From Spirochaetaceae bacterium (GTDB lineage Bacteria > Spirochaetota > Leptospiria > Leptospirales > Leptonemataceae), in the NCBI GenBank assembly GCA_002730875.1, contig PCBI01000005.1, positions 620,001 through 684,000 of the forward strand: DNA of 64,000 nt, written 5' to 3'. Positions 25,099-36,199 of the stretch are shown piece by piece; the first letter of the stretch is position 1; each line of letters opens with the position of its first letter. A program made the translations under genes and the position numbers. A model generated the notes under the pieces. It did no database searches and was not told where the DNA came from. It saw only the letters and a program-made list of their open reading frames with translations.

Positions 25099-26238
25099 TT
25101 TCAATATCCAGCCCGCATTTTTCTAGAAAAGGGCTCTACGCATAAAATCGGTTCGGTGGTGAAAGACCTGGGCTCCAGGGTACTTTTGCTCGTTCTGCAA
25201 AATGAGCAGTACAATCCCGATGAACTGGCCATTATAAAGACCAGCCTGGAACGCTACACCAGCGGATGCATCATTTATGACGATCTTGAAAAGCGGCCCG
25301 GTTTTGACGAGTTGGATACGGCGGCCCACTTCATAAAACAGAGCCGGGCGGACTTGATCCTGGCCTATGGCGGTCGGGACACTTTTCATACGGCCAGGGC
25401 AGCGGCATTGCTGGCCACAAATGAGGTATTTGCCAAAGAGCTTCCGGAAAGAAGGGAGCCCCTGAAACGGCCGCCCATGCCCGTGATCACTGTGCCCGGC
25501 GTTTTTACCATGGGCGAGGAGAGCTCGCCCACTTTCGTGATGTACGATCATGCCAGCGGCGAACTTTATCATGGCAACGATCCAAGACTGTTTCCTGCCG
25601 CTGTCTTTATGGATCCGGCCATCACGATTTCAATGTCGGAGGCCGAAATAACGCGCACGGGTGTGGCCATACTTGCCGCCGCTGTGGAAGCCATTCTGTC
25701 AAAGCGAGCGAATGATCTCAGCAATTCCATGGCTCTTCGAGCTATCGAATTAATCATGCGCAGCTTGCAGAACCTTGTAAAGGATCCGACTAACCAGAAT
25801 GCACGGAACAACATTAGCGTGGCCAATCTTCTCTGCGGCGTTTCGCATTCTAATAGCTGGTTGGGACTCTGCTACAGTATTGCCACAGCCACGAACCTCA
25901 TTACGGGTATGGACTTCATGATGGCAATGGCGATTCTGCTGCCCCATGTAATGGAATACAACCTTACGACGTCCGCGGGAAAATACGTTCAGATTGCCCG
26001 GGCTCTGGAAGAGGACATTCATGACATCACCGTCATCGAAGCTGCGATTAAGGCAGTGGAGGGTGTGCGAAAGCTGTATCTGGATTTGAAAGTACCCCAA
26101 CGGCTCTCCGACTTCGAAGTGGAAAAGGCCCTGCTTCCGGAGATTGCGGGCATGGCCTCCACCTTCCCGCTTATCAAGAACACTCCCCGAGAATTGGATC
26201 AAAACGAAATCGAAACCATCCTTATCGCTGCCTATTGA
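25081..26238 (+). CDS. Iron-ADH-fold protein with metal ligands replaced (pseudoenzyme)
   Basis: A 385-aa protein with the iron-containing alcohol dehydrogenase fold: N-terminal FQYPARIFLEKGS, a Rossmann part with LILAYGGRD, and C-terminal ANLLCGVSHSNSWLG with MAILLPHVMEYN. Against the family, GGGSxxD is GGRDTFH, the TGMDALTHAIE segment with two metal ligands is TGVAILAAAVE, and the AHPLG and PHG histidines are Thr and Phe. All four metal ligands appear lost. It may be a structural or regulatory protein, or act on a different cofactor. The ATG at 25081 fits the family N-terminus and overlaps the opposite RsmG-SpoU start. Confidence 0.8.
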   Translation: MFDWVHFQYPARIFLEKGSTHKIGSVVKDLGSRVLLLVLQNEQYNPDELAIIKTSLERYTSGCIIYDDLEKRPGFDELDTAAHFIKQSRADLILAYGGRDTFHTARAAALLATNEVFAKELPERREPLKRPPMPVITVPGVFTMGEESSPTFVMYDHASGELYHGNDPRLFPAAVFMDPAITISMSEAEITRTGVAILAAAVEAILSKRANDLSNSMALRAIELIMRSLQNLVKDPTNQNARNNISVANLLCGVSHSNSWLGLCYSIATATNLITGMDFMMAMAILLPHVMEYNLTTSAGKYVQIARALEEDIHDITVIEAAIKAVEGVRKLYLDLKVPQRLSDFEVEKALLPEIAGMASTFPLIKNTPRELDQNEIETILIAAY

Positions 26239-27545
<1,307 letters not shown>

Positions 27546-27948
27546 TCCCGGAAATCGGTGAGCTCAGCCGGAAACCCGTCGTCACATCGGCGGGACAATC
27601 GAGCGTAACGTACCGGCTAACGTACCGGCGAAGGGCCAGGAGCAAGTGCTGCGGCCCGGCGACGAGCGATACCAGAAAGGCTGCCTCCTTCAGGGGCAGC
27701 CTTTTCTGCTTTGATGGATGATTCGCCAGCCTCTGTTCACTGAATGCAACCAAAGCCAGGCAATGATCGCGCAAGAGCAACCCGTGGTCAAAGCCCTACC
27801 TACCGTCGCCGAGCCTCAGCAGCCGGGATCGCTTGCCGCCCGCAGCATTCCCCGGTGCACTGCCGGGGGACGATACTGAGGCGCCTGAGGCGCGCGAATC
27901 GCTACGCAAAGGTGTGCGAGGATCTTGATCAGCGCTTTTGGGATAGCC
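27546..27948. other. 403-bp intergenic region between convergent ilvC and argG
   Basis: It holds the ilvC terminator (27676-27712) and a second GC hairpin, CCCCGG/CCGGGG around a 7-nt loop, at 27850-27868 without a T-run. Nothing else is convincing: the open frames here lack start signals and recognisable domains. Confidence 0.5.
27676..27712 (+). terminator. Rho-independent terminator downstream of ilvC
   Basis: AAAGGCTGCC pairs with GGCAGCCTTT around a 9-nt loop, followed by TTCTGCTTT. It lies 130 bp after the ilvC stop on the same strand. Confidence 0.75.
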
Positions 27949-29301
<1,353 letters not shown>

Positions 29302-29362
29302 TCAGGCCACTCAGCAGATCAATGTATTCTTGACCTGCATTGAGCAGAATAGATGATACGCC

Positions 29363-29656
29363 GTGCCTCTGTTCTACGAAAACCAGATCATCAGACTTCG
29401 GATTCGGGGGGTGGACTGTGAAGGCAGAATCCTTTACGAGACAAACAATCGCGTGGTAGTCTCTCTGGAGTCCGATTTGATTCCACGCACGGGCGAAACC
29501 GTGGAGGGCCACCTGCAACAGGGAAATTTTCAGTGCAGCTTTAGCACCAAAATCCAGAACATGGAATTGGGGCTACGGGACCGAAAATGGATTCTAGATC
29601 TGGCTTATCCGGCTACGTTTAAGAGGTCACTGGATCAGGCCTTTCGCAAGAAATGA
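29363..29656 (+). CDS. Small beta-rich protein, possibly YcgR/PilZ-N-like
   Basis: A 97-aa soluble protein with a GTG start. Alternating hydrophobic strands (IIRLRIRGVDCEGRILYE, RVVVSLESDLIP, GNFQCSFSTKIQNMEL, KWILDLAYPATFKR) suggest a small beta barrel like the N-terminal domain of YcgR-type c-di-GMP effectors. No RxxxR/DxSxxG PilZ motif is present, so c-di-GMP binding is not supported. Its stop overlaps the glycosyltransferase start (ATGA), so the two are translationally coupled. Confidence 0.6.
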   Translation: MPLFYENQIIRLRIRGVDCEGRILYETNNRVVVSLESDLIPRTGETVEGHLQQGNFQCSFSTKIQNMELGLRDRKWILDLAYPATFKRSLDQAFRKK

Positions 29657-32166
29657 ATCGAGTCTACCTACTGCTGCCCCGGCTGGATCGATTTGATGCC
29701 ATCGCTAACGATGTTCGGGGCATGTCCAGAAGCCTGCAAGAGCTGGGTTACAAAACCACAATACTCGCGGCCGGCGGATCGGAAAAAAGTGACTACGTCA
29801 AACTGCGCAAGAACTACTTTCGGAGAGCATCAGATTCTTCTCACACTTTCGGGAGCGCCAGGGCAAGCCAGAGTGCTGGCTCAGGAACCGAAGCGCCGAC
29901 TGCCATTTCGCAGGCTCAGGCTACGGATACACAGGACATTCTAATTTATCATTATGGCATCGCCTGGGAAGCGGGGGATGAGGCCTTTCAGCAGTTTACC
30001 GGCCGGAAGGTATTGCGCTTCCATAACGTCACCCCGCCGGAATTCTATGCACCCTATCATAGCGGCATCGCCAATGCTTGCAAGGAGGGGCTAAGCAGGG
30101 TATCCCGCCTTTCGGCCGATGTCGCCTGGTGCGTCAGCGAATTCAACGTCCAGACTCTACGCGACGTGGGCTGGGTTGGTCGAGCGGAGGTGCTGCCCCC
30201 GTTTCACCGGGTGGAGAGCCTCCTGGCCGCGCCTGTGAAGGCGAAACAGTTGGTCAACTCGCTCCGGCGACGCCTAGACTTCCATGAAGAGAGAGCCTCA
30301 CGGCACCTCAATCTTCTCTTTGTGGGTCGCATGGTGCCCAACAAGGCAATTCCAGATACCATTCAGCTTCTGGATCGCAACCTTCCAGACGAGTGCTCCG
30401 GAACCCTTCGCATAGTAGGGCGGCCGGAATCGGCGCCCGGTCACCACAGAAAAGAGATAGAAAAGGCAATCCGAGAATGCCGAAACCTGGAAGTCGTCTT
30501 TCTCGGCGCCAGCAGCGAGGAGAAACTCAAGCGCGAACTGCTTTGCGCGGATGCACTGATCTCGCTTTCCAGGCATGAAGGATTTTGCGTACCATTAGTC
30601 GAGGCCATGGCGCTCGGAGTGCCCATTTTGACGGGAAACGCAACGGCCCTGAAGAACACCCTGGGCGATGCCGGAGTCTTCCTTGAGGATCCGGCAGAGC
30701 AGCTCGGCCCGGCTCTCTTTTCCCTGCTAGAAGACCGGGACCAGACTCATGCCCGCATAGAAAACGGCCTTCGCCGGTACTATTCCGAATTTCATCCCAC
30801 CGTTCTGGAAAGCAGGCTCGGGGCGTTGTTGGCTACTGTTTCGCATTCGCCGAACAAGAAACTGCTCCCTGGCGAAAATTCAGAGGGACGGAAGAGCGAC
30901 GCCAGCAAGGAAACCGGGCAGGCGAGCAAAGGCACCTCCGTTCGCAATGCCGACAGCGACAAAATAGCCATTGTTGTGGCGCGCTTTGGGGAAGAATTTG
31001 CCGGAGGCTCGGAAAAGGAAGCCCTGGAATATGCCAGTCTGCTGGCCGAAGGCGGCTACACCGTTGAGGTCTTTACAAGCTGCGCCCGCAGTTCGGAATC
31101 CTGGGCCAACGAGTATGCTCCCGGGTCCTTCGAACACAAAGTGGAGGGATCGCTGGCCACGTTTCGGGTGCATCGATTCAAAGTTGTACGCGAGCGGGAT
31201 GGGTACTGGCATTCGTTGGATCGAATGCTTCACCGAACCGGCCTTTATAGCCGATTGTATGAGGGCTCTTATGGCCTTGGTCTGGAATGGGTGCGGGCCC
31301 AGGGGCCCTATTGCCCGGGCTTGCTGCTGGCTTTGCAGAATCGTACATTCGATAGAATACTTTTCATGACGTATCTGTACTTTCCGGTACTGCTTGGCTG
31401 TCAGGTTTCGCGGAACACAAGGCATTATCTGGTACCCACTTTGCACGATGAGGCCCCCGCCAATCTACTGCCCGTTAAAAGATCCCTACCTCGTATGCGA
31501 GGAATCGTATGGAACACCAGCGAAGAGGCGCTGCTGGGACGAAAGCTATGGAAGGTGGCAGGGGGACGCGTGGTGGGCGCTCCGCTAAACGATGCAGTCT
31601 TCGAACGAGCGCGTACCAGGCAGAAACCGCAGACCGGAAGGGCCGGACCGGCCGGCTCTACCTTGCCGGAGAAGATTCCGCAGTTTCTGTATATAGGGCG
31701 CTGGGATGGCGCCAAGGGAACAGACTTTCTGCTTCAGATGCTGAACCAATACGAATGCATTCGGGATTTCCGACTCCTGATCGTTGGAAGCGGCGCAGTG
31801 GGCAAGCTGCCCGCATTTGCCGAACATCAGGGCTTCGTAAGCGAAGAGAAGAAGCTCTCCTTGATAGAAGAATCGCAGGCGGTGCTTGTCCCCTCTCCGA
31901 TGGAAAGCTTCAGCATCGTTACCCTGGAAGCGCTGGCGCTGGAGACACCTGTGATTGTAAACGGCGAAAACCCCGTGCTTCTGGGTCATGCCAATCGATC
32001 GCAGTGCGCGCTGCCGTATAGGGACGCTCCCGGATTTATTCAGTGTCTGGAACGAGCAGTGCATGGGCTGCCGCCGGAGACACTGGTGGGAGGTCGACGC
32101 TACGCGGAAAGGTATCGCCGGCAATCTGTGTTCGACAGACTTAAGGTAGCCCTGGATCTAGATTAA
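29653..32166 (+). CDS. Tandem two-domain GT4 glycosyltransferase
   Basis: 837 aa with two GT-B (GT4-type) units. The first (about 1-405) has LNLLFVGRMVPNKAI and the C-terminal EHEGF-type motif SRHEGFCVPLVEAMALGVPIL. A charged linker (about 405-435) leads to the second, with RFGEEFAGGSEKEALEYASLLAEGG (N-terminal acceptor loop), QFLYIGRWDGAKGTDFLL and PSPMESFSIVTLEALALETPVIVNG. Both donor-site Glu residues are present. It may add two successive sugars in LPS or another surface glycan. It is coupled to the small upstream gene; no other polysaccharide genes flank it except a GT2 gene 1.5 kb downstream. Confidence 0.88.
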   Translation: MNRVYLLLPRLDRFDAIANDVRGMSRSLQELGYKTTILAAGGSEKSDYVKLRKNYFRRASDSSHTFGSARASQSAGSGTEAPTAISQAQATDTQDILIYHYGIAWEAGDEAFQQFTGRKVLRFHNVTPPEFYAPYHSGIANACKEGLSRVSRLSADVAWCVSEFNVQTLRDVGWVGRAEVLPPFHRVESLLAAPVKAKQLVNSLRRRLDFHEERASRHLNLLFVGRMVPNKAIPDTIQLLDRNLPDECSGTLRIVGRPESAPGHHRKEIEKAIRECRNLEVVFLGASSEEKLKRELLCADALISLSRHEGFCVPLVEAMALGVPILTGNATALKNTLGDAGVFLEDPAEQLGPALFSLLEDRDQTHARIENGLRRYYSEFHPTVLESRLGALLATVSHSPNKKLLPGENSEGRKSDASKETGQASKGTSVRNADSDKIAIVVARFGEEFAGGSEKEALEYASLLAEGGYTVEVFTSCARSSESWANEYAPGSFEHKVEGSLATFRVHRFKVVRERDGYWHSLDRMLHRTGLYSRLYEGSYGLGLEWVRAQGPYCPGLLLALQNRTFDRILFMTYLYFPVLLGCQVSRNTRHYLVPTLHDEAPANLLPVKRSLPRMRGIVWNTSEEALLGRKLWKVAGGRVVGAPLNDAVFERARTRQKPQTGRAGPAGSTLPEKIPQFLYIGRWDGAKGTDFLLQMLNQYECIRDFRLLIVGSGAVGKLPAFAEHQGFVSEEKKLSLIEESQAVLVPSPMESFSIVTLEALALETPVIVNGENPVLLGHANRSQCALPYRDAPGFIQCLERAVHGLPPETLVGGRRYAERYRRQSVFDRLKVALDLD

Positions 32167-32344
32167 ACCCGCAATGTGTGAATCTGAACGGGCTTGGAGG
32201 CGCCGCTTAAGTTGTTCAGGATTGCTCCGGAATCGGCCATGAAGCCCCGCGGACAAAGCCAACGGGGATGTGACTGGCGGGAAAAAGCATAGCACCAACG
32301 ACTCACTCCGGCGGCGAAAGGTGTCTGGAGGCCTCTCGATAGGG

Positions 32345-32818
32345 TTAGCGGGGAGACCAGTACTCGGGCTGAAGCGAAAAGAGCAGGAGCCCCGTTCCCG
32401 GAGCGGGCCGGGCGGGCAGATTGATTCCCAGCACTGTACCCGGCGGAATATAGAAGCTTGAATCAGAAGCTCCGAGAAAATAGGCTGCGATGCGCGCCAC
32501 GTCCGGCATGTGAAATACCAGGGCCGCGGCCTCGCTGGGCTTTAGAGTAAGAAGCTCGGAGGCTACGCCTTCCGGGGAAGCGCCCGGCCTGAGTACGGTC
32601 CAGGGATCCCGCTCGCACTCCAGGGCGCTGGCCAGGATTTCGGCCGTCTGCGCAGTTCGCATAAGAGGACTGTGAAAAACCTTCTGGAATTGCCAACCGG
32701 TGCCCTTCAGGAACGTACCCAGGGACATTATGTCCTGTTTACCCTCGGTCGATAGCTGTCGTTGCTCATCGGGATGCGTATTTTCTGCTTCTCCATGTCG
32801 AATCAGTGCAATCTTCAT
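32345..32818 (-). CDS. sixA: Phosphohistidine phosphatase SixA
   Basis: A 157-aa histidine phosphatase. The catalytic RHGEAE motif is at residues 8-13 and a second His lies in LVFHMPDV. The small size, HSPLMRTAQTAEILA and LSTEGKQDI fit SixA, which dephosphorylates phospho-histidine on HPt domains or PTS proteins, rather than phosphoglycerate mutase. It is divergent from the stand-alone HATPase gene with an 87-bp shared upstream region. ATG at 32818. Confidence 0.85.
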   Translation of the reverse strand: MKIALIRHGEAENTHPDEQRQLSTEGKQDIMSLGTFLKGTGWQFQKVFHSPLMRTAQTAEILASALECERDPWTVLRPGASPEGVASELLTLKPSEAAALVFHMPDVARIAAYFLGASDSSFYIPPGTVLGINLPARPAPGTGLLLFSLQPEYWSPR

Positions 32819-32905
32819 AAGTTTGAGCCCACTCCCAACCGATTTTTACTGTATAGAGGAACAAGCATTTCTTGACGTATCTGCAATTTTAGGGAGTTTT
32901 GAACC

Positions 32906-33595
32906 GTGAGCCAACCTTCTCTTCAGGAAATCAATGAGAACATACAGGTAGCCGTCAAGAACGGCCGGTACCTTACTCTCAAAACACATCGAATGACCGA
33001 GATGGTTGAAAAGCACATCCAGTACGCTCTGGAAAGTATTCTGGACAAAACCCAGAAGGGCCCGCTCATCCACACTCTGTATACAATCCTTAAAGAACTG
33101 GTAATCAACGGCTGCAAAGCCAATCAAAAGCGAATCTTCTTCGACGAGGTGGGGCTGGATATTAAGGATGCCCAGCAGTACGAAAACGGTATCTCCCGGT
33201 ATCGGGAATCGTTCAGCGAAAAGATGTCTCTGGAATACGGGATGAAGGCCCGTCGCAAGGGATACTTCGTATTGATTGATTTCCATTTTGACGACGACGG
33301 CCTGACGATTGAAGTAGTGAACAATACGCCCATCGCTCCGCAAGAAGAGGAAGCGATGCGCGAAAAACTCAAGAAAGCCATGGGCTATAATGACATCGCC
33401 GAATTCTATATGGACCAGGCGATGATGGGCGAGTCCGAAGGCGCCGGCCTGGGCCTGGCGCTGGTAATCATCCTTCTAAAGGGCGAAGGCATTGACCCCA
33501 AGCTTTTTCGCATTATGATTCGCGAAGATCGGACCATTGCTCGTCTGGAAATCCCTTTCTCCGAGAAGTTCGTGAGCAAGCGTGACGTTGCCTGA
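32906..33595 (+). CDS. Stand-alone HATPase (GHKL), no phospho-acceptor domain
   Basis: A 229-aa soluble protein with N-box KELVINGCKAN (63-73), EVVNN (136-140) and G-box SEGAGLGL (177-184), the three ATP-site motifs of histidine-kinase-like ATPases. A helical N-terminus of about 60 residues replaces the usual DHp domain and carries no obvious phospho-His site. It matches the HATPase part of the HDOD fusion at 18.9-20.4 kb. It could act like an anti-sigma-type kinase or as an ATP-dependent switch; the partner is unknown. GTG start. A GT2 gene follows 18 bp after. Confidence 0.8.
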   Translation: MSQPSLQEINENIQVAVKNGRYLTLKTHRMTEMVEKHIQYALESILDKTQKGPLIHTLYTILKELVINGCKANQKRIFFDEVGLDIKDAQQYENGISRYRESFSEKMSLEYGMKARRKGYFVLIDFHFDDDGLTIEVVNNTPIAPQEEEAMREKLKKAMGYNDIAEFYMDQAMMGESEGAGLGLALVIILLKGEGIDPKLFRIMIREDRTIARLEIPFSEKFVSKRDVA

Positions 33596-33613
33596 TTAGA
33601 CTCGACCTGCTGA

Positions 33614-34447
33614 ATGAACGCAATTCCCGGGCTCTCGGCCTGCATTATCACCCTGAACGAAGAGCAAAATCTTGCGCGTTGCCTTCGGTCTCTCGGCTTC
33701 GCAAATGAAATCATTGTAGTAGATAGCGGATCCCGGGATCAGACCATCGACATTGCGAAGAAGTATGGAGCCCGGGTATTGCATCGGGAATTCGATAATT
33801 ATATCGCCCAGAAGAATTTTGCTGTGGATCAGGCCCGCGGAAGCTGGATCCTATTTCTGGACGCTGACGAAGAGGCGAGCAAAGAGCTGGAAAGCGAGAT
33901 TCGGACATTGCTGGCGAAGTCCGGGTCGGATGACAACCAGAGGCTTCCTGCGCGAAGGAGCGGGAATGCTTTGCTCGATGGGTACCTGGTGCCGAGAAAG
34001 ACCTACTACCTGGGCCAATGGATCCATCATGGCGGCTGGTATCCTGATTATACGATTAGGCTCTTTCGCAAGGGACGTGGTTCCTTTGTGGGTAAAACAT
34101 TTCATGAGCGAGTCCGGGTGGACGGCCGCTTTGGAAGGTTACGAAAGCCGATTCTCCATTACAGCTACCGCGATATTCGCGAGCACCTGGATGTGATCAA
34201 CAGATACAGCGATCTGTTTGCCGCCGAACGGTTGGAAGCAGGGAAAAGAAACGGCATCCTGTTCAGTCTGGGCAAAGCGGCGATGAAGTTCCTCACCATG
34301 TATTTCTGGAAGATGGGATTTCTGGATGGCCGCGCCGGACTCGTAATCGCCGTTCTAGGATCGTACTACAATTTTCTGAAATACATCAAGGTCTGGGAAG
34401 CACATCGCAATTCGGGCCCGACCGCAAAAAAGGAAATGCAAAACTGA
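33614..34447 (+). CDS. GT2 glycosyltransferase, WaaE/KdtX-like
   Basis: A 277-aa GT-A enzyme. It begins with SACIITLNEEQNLARCLRSL and EIIVVDSGSRDQT; the DxD-type motif is FLDADEEAS, and RLFRKGRGSFVGKTFHERV lies at the acceptor side. This is the layout of WaaE/KdtX-type glucosyltransferases that modify the LPS inner core. The C-terminal hydrophobic region (KFLTMYFWKMGFLDG, VIAVLGSYYNFLKY) probably contacts the inner membrane. An insertion around 100-115 is Arg/Gly/Asn-rich. It is 18 bp after the HATPase gene, and mrfB follows. Confidence 0.88.
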   Translation: MNAIPGLSACIITLNEEQNLARCLRSLGFANEIIVVDSGSRDQTIDIAKKYGARVLHREFDNYIAQKNFAVDQARGSWILFLDADEEASKELESEIRTLLAKSGSDDNQRLPARRSGNALLDGYLVPRKTYYLGQWIHHGGWYPDYTIRLFRKGRGSFVGKTFHERVRVDGRFGRLRKPILHYSYRDIREHLDVINRYSDLFAAERLEAGKRNGILFSLGKAAMKFLTMYFWKMGFLDGRAGLVIAVLGSYYNFLKYIKVWEAHRNSGPTAKKEMQN

Positions 34448-34471
34448 CATAAGCCCCTAGTTTGGGCCTGC

Positions 34472-36019
34472 ATGGACCTGAGTTCAAAGCTAGCCCTGTA
34501 CGGGGACAAGTCCTCCGGGTCCACAAAGACTGCCGGCGACGAGCAACGGCAGGCCCCGGAGCATTCGGCTCCCGAGCCTTCGCCTATCGTTGAATCCGGC
34601 GCTGAATCCGGCGTTGAAACCGGCACAGATAAGGTAGCGCAGGTAGCGGCAGGCGCAAATACAAGCCAGGGCCGCAATGGCGGTAGAGCTCCCCGGTTTT
34701 TCGCAGGCGCGGACGGAGGCAGTGATCACAGTTCTGTTGCCTCGCCCGCGTATGAGTACTGGCTCGGGAAAATAGGACTACGGGCCCTGGCCGAGGGGCT
34801 CTACTACAGAAAGGAAGTCTACCCGGATCTGACGTTGGGAAGCACCCGCCTTGGCGGCCTCCTTGTTCATCCCATGCAGTATCTCACCGACCTGTTGCCG
34901 TCGAATGGATTGCACGATACAGGGGATCTAATCCATAGAAACGATGTCTTATTCATAGATACAGAAACTACCGGACTGGGAAGGGGGCCTGGCAACTTTC
35001 CCTTTCTTTATGGGCTGGCCTGGATCGCCGAAGACGGTCTTCACTTTGAACAGTTCTTTTTGGATGGTCCCGGGGCCGAAGAAGAATTCCAGCCTATGTT
35101 GCGAAGTCGAGTTTCCGCGTTCGCAGCGATCTGTAGCTACAACGGGAAATCATTCGACATTCCCGTGATCAGGAATCGATTCATTCTTCTGGGAGAGCGG
35201 TTTCGCGCGCCTCCGGTGCATCTAGATCTGTTTCATTTCTGGCGTTCCGTCCTCGGGGGCATGCGCAAGCGAAAGAGCAGTTCGGGGGGCTCCAGCAAAG
35301 CAAACGCTGGTTCTTCCCGTTCCTCAAGCGCAACCGAGGGCGCAGCGGATGAGCCCCCGAGGAGGAGCTTCAAGCAGAAGGATATGGAACGGGATATCCT
35401 GGGCTTTGAACGCAAGGACGATTTGCCCGGCGCCGAAGTCCCTCAAGTATACTTCGATTATCGTAAATACGGATACAAGGATCGGATGGAGCAAGTGCTT
35501 CGTCACAATGAATGGGATCTTCAGGGTTTGGCGCTTCTATTCTTGAAAGCCGTGGCGCTGGTGGATGCAAGAAGGGACCAGAGCGCCCTTTTTCGCTCCG
35601 GTGTGGCTCGGATGTTTCTGAGACACGGAAAGCCCCGAGATTCCGCCCTGCTACTGCAGGAGATCCAATCTGCAGACGAAGACGAGGGTTACGATGAGGG
35701 TTTGCTCTATGCCGATAGGTTACTTCTTGGGCTACTGCTTAAGCGGAGCGGGCAGTGGGAGAAGGCGCTCAACGTATTCGACGCGCTCTGGAAGAAATAT
35801 CGCTGTATGCAGAGCTGTATTGAGCTTAGCCGCCTGTTTGAAAGACAACGGGGCGATCTCGCCCTTGCCCTGGACCAGGCAGTCCAGGGCCTGGAATTAC
35901 TGGAATTCAGAGGGGCCGCCGAAAACGATCGATATTTGAGGGATCTTACTCGGCGAACCCGACGACTCGCCCTTCGAAAGGAACGGGCCTCGGGCAGCGG
36001 GTCGCCAGAAGCGGATTAG
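34472..36019 (+). CDS. mrfB: MrfB-like DEDD exonuclease (YprB family)
   Basis: 515 aa. An N-terminal low-complexity region (1-90) precedes the core. The exonuclease motifs are FIDTETTGLGRG, SYNGKSFDIPVIRNRF and RHNEWDLQGLALL, the DEDD/RNase H-like set of YprB. The C-terminal part (about 370-500) has TPR-like helices (DSALLLQEIQSAD, WEKALNVFDALWKKYR). In Bacillus subtilis MrfB is a nuclease that works with the helicase MrfA to repair mitomycin adducts, and here the mrfA homologue follows 180 bp downstream. A Ser-rich insert (about 268-295) is unusual. Also called yprB. Confidence 0.85.
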   Translation: MDLSSKLALYGDKSSGSTKTAGDEQRQAPEHSAPEPSPIVESGAESGVETGTDKVAQVAAGANTSQGRNGGRAPRFFAGADGGSDHSSVASPAYEYWLGKIGLRALAEGLYYRKEVYPDLTLGSTRLGGLLVHPMQYLTDLLPSNGLHDTGDLIHRNDVLFIDTETTGLGRGPGNFPFLYGLAWIAEDGLHFEQFFLDGPGAEEEFQPMLRSRVSAFAAICSYNGKSFDIPVIRNRFILLGERFRAPPVHLDLFHFWRSVLGGMRKRKSSSGGSSKANAGSSRSSSATEGAADEPPRRSFKQKDMERDILGFERKDDLPGAEVPQVYFDYRKYGYKDRMEQVLRHNEWDLQGLALLFLKAVALVDARRDQSALFRSGVARMFLRHGKPRDSALLLQEIQSADEDEGYDEGLLYADRLLLGLLLKRSGQWEKALNVFDALWKKYRCMQSCIELSRLFERQRGDLALALDQAVQGLELLEFRGAAENDRYLRDLTRRTRRLALRKERASGSGSPEAD

Positions 36020-36199
36020 GAATTCTGTTACCCGCGCGAGCAGAAGAGGTGCTTCCGGGGATTTCGCCCTCTGTCAGCCTCGGTGATGAGCGGTTTTTCG
36101 GAAACGGCTGTCTTAGAACTCGAAATGCCTGTTATGCCGAGACCGGGAGGCAAGGCTCTCTGTCAGTGAATCAGAATCGATTACAGGGGTTGAACCATA

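Noticed and set aside
29363..29656. Calling the 97-aa protein a c-di-GMP-binding PilZ protein
   Set aside because: The RxxxR and DxSxxG motifs needed for c-di-GMP are absent; only a general beta-barrel look is shared.
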